A DNA stretch of 64,000 nt from Enterococcus gallinarum NBRC 100675 (GTDB lineage Bacteria; Bacillota; Bacilli; Lactobacillales; Enterococcaceae), in assembly GCF_001544275.1 (NCBI RefSeq), contig NZ_BCQE01000004.1, positions 124,001 through 188,000 of the forward strand. The letters run 5' to 3'. The notes under the pieces are model-generated. The model was not told the origin of the DNA. It saw nothing but the letters and a program-made list of their open reading frames with translations, and ran no database searches. Below, in pieces: positions 45,622 through 54,851 of the stretch. Position 1 is the first letter of the stretch. Each line of letters starts with the position of its first letter. A program made the position numbers and the translations under genes.

Positions 45622-45650
45622 AGATTACCATTTTTTTCTCTGATAGACAA
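45622..45650 (-). promoter_or_regulatory. Sigma-A promoter of ptsHI
   Basis: TTGTCT (45645-45650), spacer 17, TAATCT (45622-45627) with extended TGG. Confidence 0.72.
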
Positions 45651-45695
45651 CCGTTTTCTCTTAAGAAAACGACTGAAATGAACCTATATTTGTTT

Positions 45696-45878
45696 TTATG
45701 GTTGGTACCGATAGATGATCTTGCCATTCAAGCCAGCCTCACCGACAAATTTCATGCGGTCTTCCAATTTTAGCCATGCTTCTCGAAATAGCAGAAATTC
45801 GGATTGTTCTACCAGCAATTCGTTGATTTCTCCAGAGCGCAACTGTTCAATTTGTTCAACAAATCGATTTTCATTCAT
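45696..45878 (-). CDS. Small protein of unknown function
   Basis: 60 aa, charged, probably helical, with no membrane segment: NRFVEQIEQLRSGEINELLV, then EFLLFREAWLKLEDRMKFVG. ATG at 45878 with GAGGTGAT upstream. I do not recognise the family. Position between ptsH and clpE, convergent with neither; its end lies just upstream of the ptsH promoter. Confidence 0.72.
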   Translation of the reverse strand: MNENRFVEQIEQLRSGEINELLVEQSEFLLFREAWLKLEDRMKFVGEAGLNGKIIYRYQP

Positions 45879-45959
45879 CTCTATCACCTCTTCATCTTCT
45901 CCATTATAAACGATTCTTTTTTCAGGGAAAAGTTGTTTCCGCCATCAAAGCTGAAATCC

Positions 45960-45987
45960 TTGCAGTCTGAAAAAAAAATTGTATAAT
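45960..45987 (+). promoter_or_regulatory. Sigma-A promoter of clpE
   Basis: TTGCAG (45960-45965), spacer 16, TATAAT (45982-45987). Start near 45994, next to the CtsR box. Confidence 0.72.
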
Positions 45988-45995
45988 AAAGTTAT

Positions 45996-46012
45996 GGTCA
46001 GTAAAGGTCAAT
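45996..46012 (+). promoter_or_regulatory. CtsR operator of clpE
   Basis: Tandem heptads GGTCAGT and GGTCAAT separated by AAA, close to the CtsR consensus of two GGTCAAA heptads with a 3-base spacer. It sits at the transcription start, so CtsR would block clpE until heat or protein stress. Confidence 0.82.
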
Positions 46013-46128
46013 GAAACTTTTGACGATGCTGACAATTATTCACCGAATCTGCAAGTGTATCTTTTTACCATGAGTAAAAATCGCGGTAGAATGATAGACG
46101 AGCAAATGATAAGAAAGGTCGTGAACAT

Positions 46129-48381
46129 ATGCTTTGTCAAAACTGCGGTAAAAATGAAGCTTCTATTCATCTTTATGCCAATGTCAATGGTCAAAGAAAA
46201 CAACTCGATTATTGTCAAAGTTGTTACCAAAAATTAAAAGCACAATCTGGAAATCCAACAAATATGATGGCTCAGGATCCCTTTGGCTTCGGAAATCTTG
46301 ATGACCTTTTTCGACAAATGTCCCGCCAAATGCAACAAGGAAATTCACCTTATGAACAAACGCCTCCAACTCAAACTGGAGGAAATGGCGTAATCGGCGG
46401 ACAACCTCCGCGCAATGGCCAAGCACCTTCGGGTCTTTTAGGCGAATACGGCATCAATATCACACAACAAGCTCGAGACGGCGGGATCGATCCAGTCGTA
46501 GGACGTGATGATGAAATTCGTCGGGTGATCGAGATCTTGAATCGCCGAACGAAAAACAATCCGGTATTGATTGGTGAGCCTGGTGTAGGTAAAACCGCTG
46601 TCGTGGAAGGTCTGGCACAAAAAATCGTCGACGGTGACGTTCCTCAAAAATTAATGGATAAAGAAGTGATTCGCTTGGATGTTGCGTCACTGGTTCAAGG
46701 AACGGGCATTCGTGGACAATTCGAAGAGCGGATCCAAAAATTGATCGAAGAAATCAAACAAGCCGAAAATGTCATCTTATTCATTGACGAAGTCCATGAG
46801 ATCGTGGGCGCAGGGGCTGCTGGTGATGGCAACATGGACGCTGGAAACATTCTGAAACCAGCATTGGCTCGCGGCGAATTACAAATGGTCGGCGCAACGA
46901 CATTGAACGAATATCGCATCATTGAAAAAGATGCAGCATTGGAACGTCGTTTGCAACCTGTCCGAGTCGATGAACCTTCTGTAGAAGAAACCATCAGTAT
47001 TTTGAAAGGATTACAGCCTCGATATGAAGATTACCATCATGTAAGATATACGGATGAGGCAATCAAAGCTGCTGCTACCCTTTCCAATCGCTACATCCAA
47101 GACCGTTTCTTGCCTGATAAAGCAATCGATCTTCTGGATGAGACCGGCTCGAAAAAAAATCTGACTATTCAAATTGTCGATCCAAAAACAATCGACAAGA
47201 AATTGCAAGAAGCAGAAGAACAAAAACAAGCTGCTTCTAGAGAAGAGGACTTTGAAAAGGCCGCTTACTACCGAGATCAAATCAATAAGCTGCAAAAAAT
47301 GAAAGAACGTCAAATCAGTGAAGAAGAAACACCCGTCATCACCGAAAAGGATATGGAGCAAATCGTTGAAGAACGAACGGGCATTCCGGTTGGCGAACTC
47401 AAAGAAAAAGAACAAACTCAGTTGAAAAACTTAGCTCAAGATCTGAAATCGCATGTAATCGGACAAGATGAAGCAATCGATAAAGTTGCTAAAGCGATCC
47501 GTCGTAATCGTGTGGGATTAGGAAAACAAAGCCGTCCGATCGGTTCATTCCTTTTTGTCGGACCAACTGGTGTTGGTAAAACAGAACTTGCTAAACAACT
47601 TGCCTATGAAATGTTTGGCTCTGAAGAATCAATGATTCGTTTTGACATGTCAGAATACATGGAAAAACACAGTGTTTCTAAACTGATTGGTTCTCCTCCT
47701 GGTTATGTTGGTTATGAAGAAGCTGGACAGTTAACGGAAAAAGTCCGTCGTAACCCTTATAGCTTAATTCTTTTAGATGAAATCGAAAAAGCTCATCCTG
47801 ATGTTCTGCATATGTTTTTGCAAATCTTGGATGACGGTCGTTTAACTGATGCTCAAGGACGCACGGTCAGCTTCAAAGACACGTTGATCATCATGACAAG
47901 TAATGCCGGCACTGGAAAAGTAGAAGCTAATGTTGGTTTTGGAGCAGCTCGGGAAGGTGTCACACGCTCTGTCTTGAATCAGTTAAATAACTACTTCACA
48001 CCAGAATTTCTGAATCGCTTTGATGGCATCATTGAATTCAAAGCATTAAGCAAAGAAAATCTGTTATCCATCGTTTCTTTGATGCTCGCAGATGTCAATC
48101 AAACCTTAGCCAATCAAAAATTGCATATTGAAGTTCCAGAAAATGTCCAAGAAAAATTGGTAGAGCTTGGTTATAGTGCTACGATGGGGGCTCGCCCATT
48201 ACGCCGAACGATTCAAGATCATATCGAAGATGGTATCGCAGAATTTTATCTTGATCATCCTCAAGTCCATGATCTGCAAGCAACTTTGGACTCTGAAGAC
48301 AAAATCATTGTGACAGCAAAAACAGTTGACACACCAGAAGAGCCCAAAGAACAAGGAGAACAGCCATCTGATGATGAGTAA
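46129..48381 (+). CDS. clpE: ATP-dependent Clp protease ATPase subunit ClpE
   Basis: 750 aa HSP100 unfoldase. An N-terminal zinc finger ([13 protein letters not shown] and YCQSCYQ, residues 3-33) marks ClpE. Gly/Gln/Pro-rich linker to about 105, first AAA domain with GEPGVGKT (about 147) and LFIDEVHE, a UVR motif in the middle segment (about 370-400), second AAA domain with GPTGVGKT (about 477) and [12 protein letters not shown]. The acidic C-terminus is unremarkable. Works with ClpP. Under CtsR control. Confidence 0.96.
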   Translation: MLCQNCGKNEASIHLYANVNGQRKQLDYCQSCYQKLKAQSGNPTNMMAQDPFGFGNLDDLFRQMSRQMQQGNSPYEQTPPTQTGGNGVIGGQPPRNGQAPSGLLGEYGINITQQARDGGIDPVVGRDDEIRRVIEILNRRTKNNPVLIGEPGVGKTAVVEGLAQKIVDGDVPQKLMDKEVIRLDVASLVQGTGIRGQFEERIQKLIEEIKQAENVILFIDEVHEIVGAGAAGDGNMDAGNILKPALARGELQMVGATTLNEYRIIEKDAALERRLQPVRVDEPSVEETISILKGLQPRYEDYHHVRYTDEAIKAAATLSNRYIQDRFLPDKAIDLLDETGSKKNLTIQIVDPKTIDKKLQEAEEQKQAASREEDFEKAAYYRDQINKLQKMKERQISEEETPVITEKDMEQIVEERTGIPVGELKEKEQTQLKNLAQDLKSHVIGQDEAIDKVAKAIRRNRVGLGKQSRPIGSFLFVGPTGVGKTELAKQLAYEMFGSEESMIRFDMSEYMEKHSVSKLIGSPPGYVGYEEAGQLTEKVRRNPYSLILLDEIEKAHPDVLHMFLQILDDGRLTDAQGRTVSFKDTLIIMTSNAGTGKVEANVGFGAAREGVTRSVLNQLNNYFTPEFLNRFDGIIEFKALSKENLLSIVSLMLADVNQTLANQKLHIEVPENVQEKLVELGYSATMGARPLRRTIQDHIEDGIAEFYLDHPQVHDLQATLDSEDKIIVTAKTVDTPEEPKEQGEQPSDDE

Positions 48382-48429
48382 AATCCTCGCTACAGCCAGA
48401 CATCGCACCTTATTTGTCTAGATTTCTAT

Positions 48430-48490
48430 GCCAGACGCCTGAATAACCTCAAAAAAACCAAGGTTTTCAAGCTGTCTGGCTTTTCTTTTT
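48430..48490 (+). terminator. Terminator after clpE
   Basis: GCCAGAC/GTCTGGC outer stem (48430-48436 with 48474-48480) with an inner AACCT/AGGTT stem, followed by TTTTCTTTTT. Confidence 0.8.
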
Positions 48491-48541
48491 AAAAAAAACG
48501 CCCTATAATATTAATAAAAATACATAGAATGTGAGGTGAGT

Positions 48542-48856
48542 ATGGTGAAATTGATCAATGTGACAAACAGCCATTCTCGATTAGTTATGAATCAGCTTGA
48601 AAATACCGATGCTGAATTGGTAAAAGTATATACTGCCGGAGACATCACAGTCATCTTTACTTCTGCCCCAAATCACAACGAAATATTGCTGATCAACAAA
48701 AAACGCGCAATCAAACCTACCGAAATTGAAGAAATCAAACATTACTTCTTGAAAAAATTACCGCCTGGTTCTTATGAACCTGATACAATCTCAGTTATTG
48801 AAATGCCCGATATCGTAGAAATTTCTATCCAAAAATCACTTTCTTCGCAAACCTAA
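48542..48856 (+). CDS. DUF1827 protein
   Basis: 104 aa. KLINVTNSHSRLVMNQLENT, VKVYTAGDITVIFT and KRAIKPTEIEEIKHYFL match the DUF1827 family of enterococci and relatives. Function unknown. ATG at 48542 has GAGGTGAG upstream; a TATAAT lies at 48504-48509. It follows clpE as in E. faecalis. Confidence 0.82.
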   Translation: MVKLINVTNSHSRLVMNQLENTDAELVKVYTAGDITVIFTSAPNHNEILLINKKRAIKPTEIEEIKHYFLKKLPPGSYEPDTISVIEMPDIVEISIQKSLSSQT

Positions 48857-48872
48857 TACCAATGAACTCGCT

Positions 48873-48929
48873 AAAAAAATATCTATAAAAGATGACTGTC
48901 ACAGCCCTCTTTTATAGATATATTTTTTT
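48873..48929. terminator. Bidirectional terminator between DUF1827 and Mga-like genes
   Basis: Perfect 14-bp stem (48879-48892 with 48908-48921) flanked by seven A and seven T. Confidence 0.9.
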
Positions 48930-49010
48930 GACTTATTTATCGTTGCCCCTGCGAAACAAACAATCTTTAAGTAAAAGCATCTGTGCCATGACTCAATCAA
49001 CAGATCGATC

Positions 49011-50480
49011 CTAGCTAATTTTTGGGGCACTTTCAGATCGAATTCGCCGTTCGATGATCCTTCCATTGATAAATATCCCTAACCTTTTCCATGTTTCAAT
49101 GTTATGGATATCCTCAAGAAAGAAAAAACACTGATTCTTTTTTGATTCAACGAATCGATCAGAAATAACGATATCTGCTTCTGCAAGGTTTTCTACCATA
49201 GTTACAGTTTCCTTTTTATATACACCTGTTATATAATTTTTTACTAACATTACATAGTTGGCATGATAGGTAATATTAATCATGACATTCAAAGGTTCCG
49301 CCATCACATGTCCAACATAGGAGTATAGTAGCTCTGTTAGTTGTGTACTAAATATATCCAAATCTCTTTCCGCTATGCTTTTTTTGTAAACTGATTTTAT
49401 CATCTCTTTTATTTTTAGAAACTTATCGTTCAACAACAATTTCTTATCTTCGTGGTAAAAGAAGGAACTTAAACTCAGCTTATCCGTGATCAAAAAACGA
49501 TATACAAGATGAAAAACAAATGTGCTATGAAGGTTGGCAGGAATACTGTAACTCTCCTCCATTTTCTTCAAAGCTTCACATGCATGATCTACGATAGGAT
49601 TTCCAGATAATTTCATTAATCGCTCCCCCAATCGTTCACAGATTTCAGATGTCAAATATTCTGGAAAGAAATAAATAGCGAAAAGATAGTAAAAAAATTT
49701 TTCTGACTGATAAATAGAATTATTGATCTTTTTATCTAACGGATAAAAAGTCTGACAAAATCCTAGTCGGATTTCTTCATATAAACAGTCGCTTATAGCC
49801 GTCTCCTCTTTTGAATCTATATCAGTATAACTTCCTATTTTATGGGCATCCATAAAAACTCTAGTTATTCTAGAAAGTTTCTCTTGCTTGATCCTCGTTA
49901 CATTCTTTTCGTTATGATAACTATAATAATTGTCCTCAGCAAATGTCGAAGAATGTGTATTCAGAATATAGGAAAGTACTCGTATCTGGCTTTCCTTACC
50001 TTCCACAACTAAATAATTCATTTTCTTCCTAATCTGGCAATCGACTCCAATCGTTCGAATGATATCGTTTGCTTTATTGACTAATTTGTAACAATAAGAC
50101 TGACTATAATTAAATTGCATTGATAACTTGACCATCCCTACTTTTCGATGTTTGAGAAAGTAATTCAGGACTTGGAAAACAGAACTTTGTCTAATATACT
50201 GTATCTTTAAACTTGAATACAAAGACGTAAAAGTTTCTGGGGTCTCTACATCAGAAAGTCTAAATAATCTATTTTCAAATTTAATGAGTGAGTCGGTTAT
50301 ATTCAGTTCTACTATGTAATCCTCATTGATCTGCATAATCAATGACTTCACCTTGCGATTAGTCAGCGAATGCTTACAAGCTAGTTCATCAATTGATGTT
50401 TCAGTCTTTGAAATAATATCCTCTAACAAGTTTAATTTTTGTTCTTGCCTCTCTGTCAGAAACAACTTCCATAAATCCAT
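49011..50480 (-). CDS. Mga-like transcriptional regulator
   Basis: 489 aa. N-terminal HTH_Mga-type winged helices (about 1-65 and 95-165, with SQSYCYKLVNKANDIIRTIG), a PRD-like central region, and an EIIB-like C-terminus (about 405-480) containing NITYHANYVMLVKNYI. Virulence-type regulators of this group often control nearby surface-protein genes; the WxL-type locus next to it is a likely target. AAAGGAG before ATG. Confidence 0.82.
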   Translation of the reverse strand: MDLWKLFLTERQEQKLNLLEDIISKTETSIDELACKHSLTNRKVKSLIMQINEDYIVELNITDSLIKFENRLFRLSDVETPETFTSLYSSLKIQYIRQSSVFQVLNYFLKHRKVGMVKLSMQFNYSQSYCYKLVNKANDIIRTIGVDCQIRKKMNYLVVEGKESQIRVLSYILNTHSSTFAEDNYYSYHNEKNVTRIKQEKLSRITRVFMDAHKIGSYTDIDSKEETAISDCLYEEIRLGFCQTFYPLDKKINNSIYQSEKFFYYLFAIYFFPEYLTSEICERLGERLMKLSGNPIVDHACEALKKMEESYSIPANLHSTFVFHLVYRFLITDKLSLSSFFYHEDKKLLLNDKFLKIKEMIKSVYKKSIAERDLDIFSTQLTELLYSYVGHVMAEPLNVMINITYHANYVMLVKNYITGVYKKETVTMVENLAEADIVISDRFVESKKNQCFFFLEDIHNIETWKRLGIFINGRIIERRIRSESAPKIS

Positions 50481-50907
50481 GACGCTCTCCTTTTTAATGA
50501 TAGTTACTTCGATAATTTTGTCTATCTCTGAAACGAAACAATTATTAACTACAGTTACCTATTGAGATGAAAAGATACTCTTTTTATCGGTGGAAACAGT
50601 TTTTTTAGATAAATAGTGATAAAAAATAAGAACCCCTGGTCGTCGCTGAGAATTGTCGCCCTAGGATGATAGGTATGTTTAAACTAAAATGAGCTAATCT
50701 ACAATGATTGCGAATCATTTAATCTACTCATGAGTGAACACTTTCTTTTATCAAAATTAAAAAGCTCCAGTTCCGATATAAAAGAACTCGCGAAGACAAT
50801 TTGTATCAAACAAATAAAACAATTCTTTGAGGAAATAAAAACTGCCAGGTAAAATTTCAGCAAGTGCTTTTCTAATATCAGATGACAGAAGCGGACTTTT
50901 AAGCAAC
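50481..50907. other. Intergenic region of the surface-protein locus
   Basis: Long gap upstream of the Mga-like gene. It holds a 17-base palindrome AATGATTGCGAATCATT (50703-50719). A 40-codon plus-strand frame from 50730 has no ribosome site. Otherwise AT-rich and without recognised genes; it may contain the regulator's own binding sites. Confidence 0.5.
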
Positions 50908-50948
50908 AAGAAAAGTTTAGAGGCGAAGTACGTCCCTAAACTTTTCTT
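50908..50948. terminator. Hairpin at the end of the DUF916 gene
   Basis: Perfect 13-bp stem (50908-50920 with 50936-50948) overlapping the stop codon. The plus strand has a T run after it; the minus strand has only a broken one, so efficiency for this gene is uncertain. Confidence 0.6.
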
Positions 50949-51987
50949 ATTTTTTTAGCAATTTTACAAGCGAAAAAATAAGCAAAAATGAAACTAGTGA
51001 TAAGGCGATGATCAACCAAAGATTGACTTTTGACTTCACTGTAACATTATTACTAAGATCTGTAGTCTCCTCTATAAACTGATCAATTTTTTCTTTCGTA
51101 TAATTAAAATACGTTATCGTCTCATCTTCGCCATCGGATAAAACAAATTGATACTCCCCAGACATCAATTCAGCTTTATCTATCAATGGCGCCTCAAACA
51201 TTGTTTTTATATACGGTGAAAGCACAATCTTCTCTTGTTCTATCTCCCCTTCAGCTATGATCTCTTGATCAGGATTGATTACTTGATAGGAGCCACCTTC
51301 TGCATAAGTAACAAGTGGATTCTTGTTGTAAAGGTAATAAGAAAGAGTCGTTGCGTTTCCTGTAATCGTAAATTTAAAGTCCCCAATGATCTGTTTTGTT
51401 TCTTGAGCCCATTCATTTTGTTTCAAGCGAACAACGATTACTTTTTGATAAACTTGCTGAACATTTACGGAATCTTTATTTTCTTGTAAACCAATTGCTT
51501 GAGAGAAATTGATTCCACCTAATACTTCCCCAATAATCTTTTTATTTATATTAATTATGATTTTGATTTTTTTGCTTTGCTTTGCATCTATTTTTAAAAG
51601 ACCATCTTCCAATTTACCTTCAATTGGTAAGATTTTTACGTACTTCTTTAAATCATAATCTTTATTTAGCAAATTGTTTGTTTCCGCAACATAAGTCATT
51701 GAAGTCCTAGTTGAAACAGCGATACTAGGAAAAACCGATACTTCAATGGCATGATTTTCATGATTAGTAACAGTTGCTGTATAAGTATACTTTTGGTTCA
51801 GATCAGGCGAAAATTGAATATCTTTTACTATACTTGAATCCTTGTCTGCTTGGATCTGAACTTCAAAAGAAGAGCCAATCGATTCTTCTGCCAATGCTTC
51901 TGGACTGAAAAAAAATATTCCTAAGCACAGGAACAAAAGAAACACCCTAAAAGAATAAGATTCATTCTTGTAGCTAGGATATAACAT
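50947..51987 (-). CDS. WxL-interacting membrane protein (DUF916/DUF3324)
   Basis: 346 aa. Signal peptide (VFLLFLCLGIFFFSPEALA, about residues 15-33), DUF916 peptidoglycan-binding domain (about 40-160, SPDLNQKYTYTATVTN and GEVLGGINFSQAIG), DUF3324 domain (about 165-310), C-terminal membrane anchor (about 320-342) and a Lys tail. Such proteins bind WxL-domain surface proteins on the cell wall. Starts 4 bases after the stop of the secreted protein without a clear ribosome site, so coupled. Confidence 0.9.
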   Translation of the reverse strand: MLYPSYKNESYSFRVFLLFLCLGIFFFSPEALAEESIGSSFEVQIQADKDSSIVKDIQFSPDLNQKYTYTATVTNHENHAIEVSVFPSIAVSTRTSMTYVAETNNLLNKDYDLKKYVKILPIEGKLEDGLLKIDAKQSKKIKIIININKKIIGEVLGGINFSQAIGLQENKDSVNVQQVYQKVIVVRLKQNEWAQETKQIIGDFKFTITGNATTLSYYLYNKNPLVTYAEGGSYQVINPDQEIIAEGEIEQEKIVLSPYIKTMFEAPLIDKAELMSGEYQFVLSDGEDETITYFNYTKEKIDQFIEETTDLSNNVTVKSKVNLWLIIALSLVSFLLIFSLVKLLKK

Positions 51988-51991
51988 ACGA

Positions 51992-52450
51992 TTAAGGAGT
52001 GACGTCTGTCACTTCTGATGCAGTTAGTGTGATTACATAATCACTTGCCTTAGTGTTGTCAAAAGTTGAAGGATCAATTGTATAATCAAAAGTACCTTCT
52101 TCAGTCGTTTCATAGCCTTGACTTGCTTCAACTTTGAATACTTCACTCGTTGCAATCGTTAAACCAGGTGCTGAGGTTTCTCCAGGAACTGCTGCTGTTA
52201 TCACTACTTGCTTTGCTCCAAATGACTTATTCGTTAATGTTCCAGATAACGTGAAAGTACCTGTTAGCGGATTCGCTTTCGTTTCTGTAAAACTAATATC
52301 TGCAAAATCTACAGTTTTTGTTTCAACAGGAGTAGCTAAAGTAAATGTTGCTGCTCCTTCTGTGACATTTACAGTAACTACTTCTGCACTTGCTGATGCT
52401 CCAAAAAATAGAGCAAGCAATAATGTTGTTACTAAAGTAACCTTTTTCAT
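51992..52450 (-). CDS. Small secreted protein of the WxL-type locus
   Basis: 152 aa. Signal peptide KKVTLVTTLLLALFFGASASA, then a Thr/Val/Ala-rich, probably all-beta region. No W-x-L motif is visible, so it is not a standard WxL protein. Neighbours suggest it is a ligand or partner of the DUF916 protein. ATG at 52450 is placed 10 bases after AAGGAGG; the leader carries an 8-bp hairpin (52479-52486 with 52493-52500). Confidence 0.75.
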   Translation of the reverse strand: MKKVTLVTTLLLALFFGASASAEVVTVNVTEGAATFTLATPVETKTVDFADISFTETKANPLTGTFTLSGTLTNKSFGAKQVVITAAVPGETSAPGLTIATSEVFKVEASQGYETTEEGTFDYTIDPSTFDNTKASDYVITLTASEVTDVTP

Positions 52451-52716
52451 TAATTTCATTCCTCCTTTATTATTTATTTTGTAAGAAGATGGTCTTACAA
52501 AAAAACTATACACTATTTTTTTTGACAATATTCTCTTCTTTTTGCAATTTTATTCACAATAAGAATAAAGTATTTTTTAATTTTATCTAGTAATGTTTTA
52601 ATCTTTTGCACCTGTTATTAATTTGCAAAGATCGGATTCTTGTTTAACACAGAAATCTGAACCCCGTCCGTCTCATAGGCAGATCTTGGGATATTCATTA
52701 TGTGCCATGGCTAGAA

Positions 52717-53338
52717 TTAACATGCTTCACAACTAGATGGGAGAATTAGTCTGACAATCGAATTATTCTTGGAAAAATGAAAATACAGTACTATCCGATT
52801 GTGCTTCTTCCATAAAAAAGCACTCTCACTACTGTGAAACACACTCCCAGTTGAGGCGCTATTTGAGGAAGAAATAGTACTTGTTTCAGAGTACGATTCC
52901 TCCACCCAATCATTCATTCATTGTCGAGGCTTCATTTTCTTCTTGACTATTTCTGAGTTTGGTTTTTAAGTCCGATGAATTAGGATTAGTAACGCCTGAG
53001 GTCATCTCACTGAGAGTAAAAACAATTTTATAATTCTCTTGATCATGCGCCAGAAATTTCTTAAGATCTAATGTAACGTAAAACTTACGGACATCTGCAG
53101 ATTGCGTAACTACCCATTCTTCTGCGTTTTCAAAAGCCGCACTTAAGCCATTACCAAATGAAGAGATCGCTAAAATGTCATCAGTAATCAATTCATTCAG
53201 TGAAATCTCTACATTTATACTACCTTCATGATTTAATAGCTCCTTACTAAAATCAATTTCTTGAAAATCAAAATTTATTGGTTCATCAATTGCTAGAAAG
53301 ACATTCGATTCTTCTATGGCATGAGTTTTCTCTTTTTC
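52717..53338 (-). pseudogene. Decayed secreted/surface protein of the WxL-type locus
   Basis: An open frame from 53338 to 52910 has no usable start or signal peptide. Its text (NVFLAIDEPINFDFQEIDFS, EISLNELITDDILAIS, YKIVFTLSEMTSGV) resembles a beta-rich WxL-locus protein. It meets a stop at 52910, but the next frame continues from 52917 with a Ser/Thr-rich stretch (SETSTISSSNSASTGS) as found before wall-anchor regions. Loss of the 5' part plus one frameshift is the simplest reading; several decay products are possible. Confidence 0.55.
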
Positions 53339-53366
53339 CTATAATCATCTCTCTGACGAAGACTAT

Positions 53367-53804
53367 TTACGATTTTACTATCCACGCTTCATCATAATGT
53401 TCGATCGTAAACTGAGAATTTGGGTATTCACTCTTGACAAATTTTTCGACAGCATCCAACTCTGTATCTATATTTGCAATTAAAATGATATAATCTACCT
53501 TATTTGTATAGTTCAACTCTATTATGTATTGTTCAGCGTCTATCCAATAGGCATCAATTAATGTATTATCCGTGCTCTCATTAGAACGTTTGAAGCCATC
53601 CATAATCAGAACATTCGTTGCATCGAGGATTTCTAATGTTTCTTTTACAATGTTTAATGAATTGTGCAAGTAATTTTCTACTTGTTTTAAAGTATAATTT
53701 ATAGGAAAAACACATTTTCTAAGAAAATATACGTGTCTTTTATTTGTAAATCGTATGGAAAACATTTTTCCTCTCATACTTTTACTTTCTGATATTTCCA
53801 TCAT
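53367..53804 (-). CDS. Protein of unknown function
   Basis: 145 aa, soluble, without signal peptide. FTNKRHVYFLRKCVFPINYTL near the N-terminus, then a mixed alpha/beta text with DATNVLIMDGFKR and IELNYTNKVDYIILIANI. ATG at 53804 with GAAGGTGAT upstream. No family recognised. It sits upstream of the decayed surface-protein gene and may belong to the same accessory locus. Confidence 0.65.
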   Translation of the reverse strand: MMEISESKSMRGKMFSIRFTNKRHVYFLRKCVFPINYTLKQVENYLHNSLNIVKETLEILDATNVLIMDGFKRSNESTDNTLIDAYWIDAEQYIIELNYTNKVDYIILIANIDTELDAVEKFVKSEYPNSQFTIEHYDEAWIVKS

Positions 53805-53963
53805 TTTCAAATCACCTTCAGAGATTATTTATGGCAAATGACCTTCCTACACTTTAAAATAAAGCATTTATAACCTTTTTAGTTATCTTTTTTTGTCAAA
53901 AAATTACACATTATGTACAATCTTTTTTTGACAGAATCGACTAACCAGCTTAGAATTAGATAC

Positions 53964-54010
53964 AAAAAATCCTCTTAAAAAGCTTATAGAGCTTTTTAAG
54001 AGGATTTTTT
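53964..54010. terminator. Strong bidirectional terminator
   Basis: Perfect 21-bp stem (53964-53984 with 53990-54010) with a 5-base loop, bounded by A and T runs. Marks the end of the tetR unit on the minus strand. Confidence 0.9.
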
Positions 54011-54149
54011 CTAGCAGAATTTTTATTTGAAAACTAACGCATTATCCGTTCCGTTCAATCATCATGTCAAAGTAATTCTAGTTCCAAATCAAAAGGGGAT
54101 GTGATCTTTTTTACAACGATCGTGCCTCGTTTACAAATTATAATTTTTC

Positions 54150-54710
54150 TCAGGGCATGATTCTTTCGAGATGATTGTTTAATTTCTGTAATAGTTCCAG
54201 CATTTCCTTTTTTGAGTAAGCAAAATTCGTTTCTACCCAATAATTCAATACGGAAAGACAACCTTGAATATGATAGGTCGTAAAGTATTTCATCTCTTCT
54301 GTAATCATATTCTTTTTATCTTCATACAACCAAATTTCCAAGTAATTTTTTTCGATCAACTGTTTCATTTTTTCTTGTACCTCCAAACCGTTTGAATAAG
54401 TAATGAATAGCTTGTAGACAAACGAATGATGATAGACGTACTCAACTAGATTTATATACAAGTCTTCATAGCTATGAGTGCTATCAAAGGAAATCAGTTG
54501 ATTGATGTCTTGGAAGAATTGCATTTCCAGTTGCTCATATAGATCGTAAATATCTGTGTAGTGTTTATAAAACGTGGATCGATGCAAATCGGCTGTTTCT
54601 GTTAGCTCGCGTATAGTGATTGATTGTATTTTTTTATCCATCATCAGTTTTGATAAAGCCTCTGCCAACGCCCTTTCAGTTTTTTTAAACCGACGATCCT
54701 CTTTATTCAT
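54150..54710 (-). CDS. TetR/AcrR-family regulator
   Basis: 186 aa. HTH region SITIRELTETADLHRSTFYKHYTDIYDL (about 30-57), then an all-helical ligand domain of the type seen in DhaS-like TetR proteins. GGGGGAAG before ATG. Divergent from the GNAT gene, with a perfect palindrome in between, so it probably controls that gene and itself. Confidence 0.9.
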   Translation of the reverse strand: MNKEDRRFKKTERALAEALSKLMMDKKIQSITIRELTETADLHRSTFYKHYTDIYDLYEQLEMQFFQDINQLISFDSTHSYEDLYINLVEYVYHHSFVYKLFITYSNGLEVQEKMKQLIEKNYLEIWLYEDKKNMITEEMKYFTTYHIQGCLSVLNYWVETNFAYSKKEMLELLQKLNNHLERIMP

Positions 54711-54742
54711 TCTACTTCCCCCTATTCGACACTTATGGCTAG

Positions 54743-54764
54743 ACTTGTCGTTTAAACGACAAGT
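54743..54764. promoter_or_regulatory. Putative TetR operator, 22-bp perfect palindrome
   Basis: Arms of 11 bases starting ACTTGTCG, centred on TTTAAA. A second imperfect site with ATTGTC/GACAAT ends lies at 54774-54797. Both are in the gap between tetR and the GNAT gene; TATAAT for the GNAT gene is at 54805-54810. Confidence 0.78.
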
Positions 54765-54851
54765 TCAAGTAAGATTGTCCATAGATAATCGACAATGTGT
54801 CTATTATAATATAAGTGTATCACAGACAACCAATGATTAGGAGAATAAAAA

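Noticed and set aside
50730-50852. 40-codon plus-strand frame starting MSEHFLLSKLKSSSS
   Set aside because: No ribosome site or promoter and no recognised similarity; kept only as a remark in the intergenic entry.
52910-53191. Taking the 93-codon frame as an intact small gene
   Set aside because: Its only start is a TTG without ribosome site, and conserved-looking sequence continues upstream without a start codon, so a decayed gene fits better.
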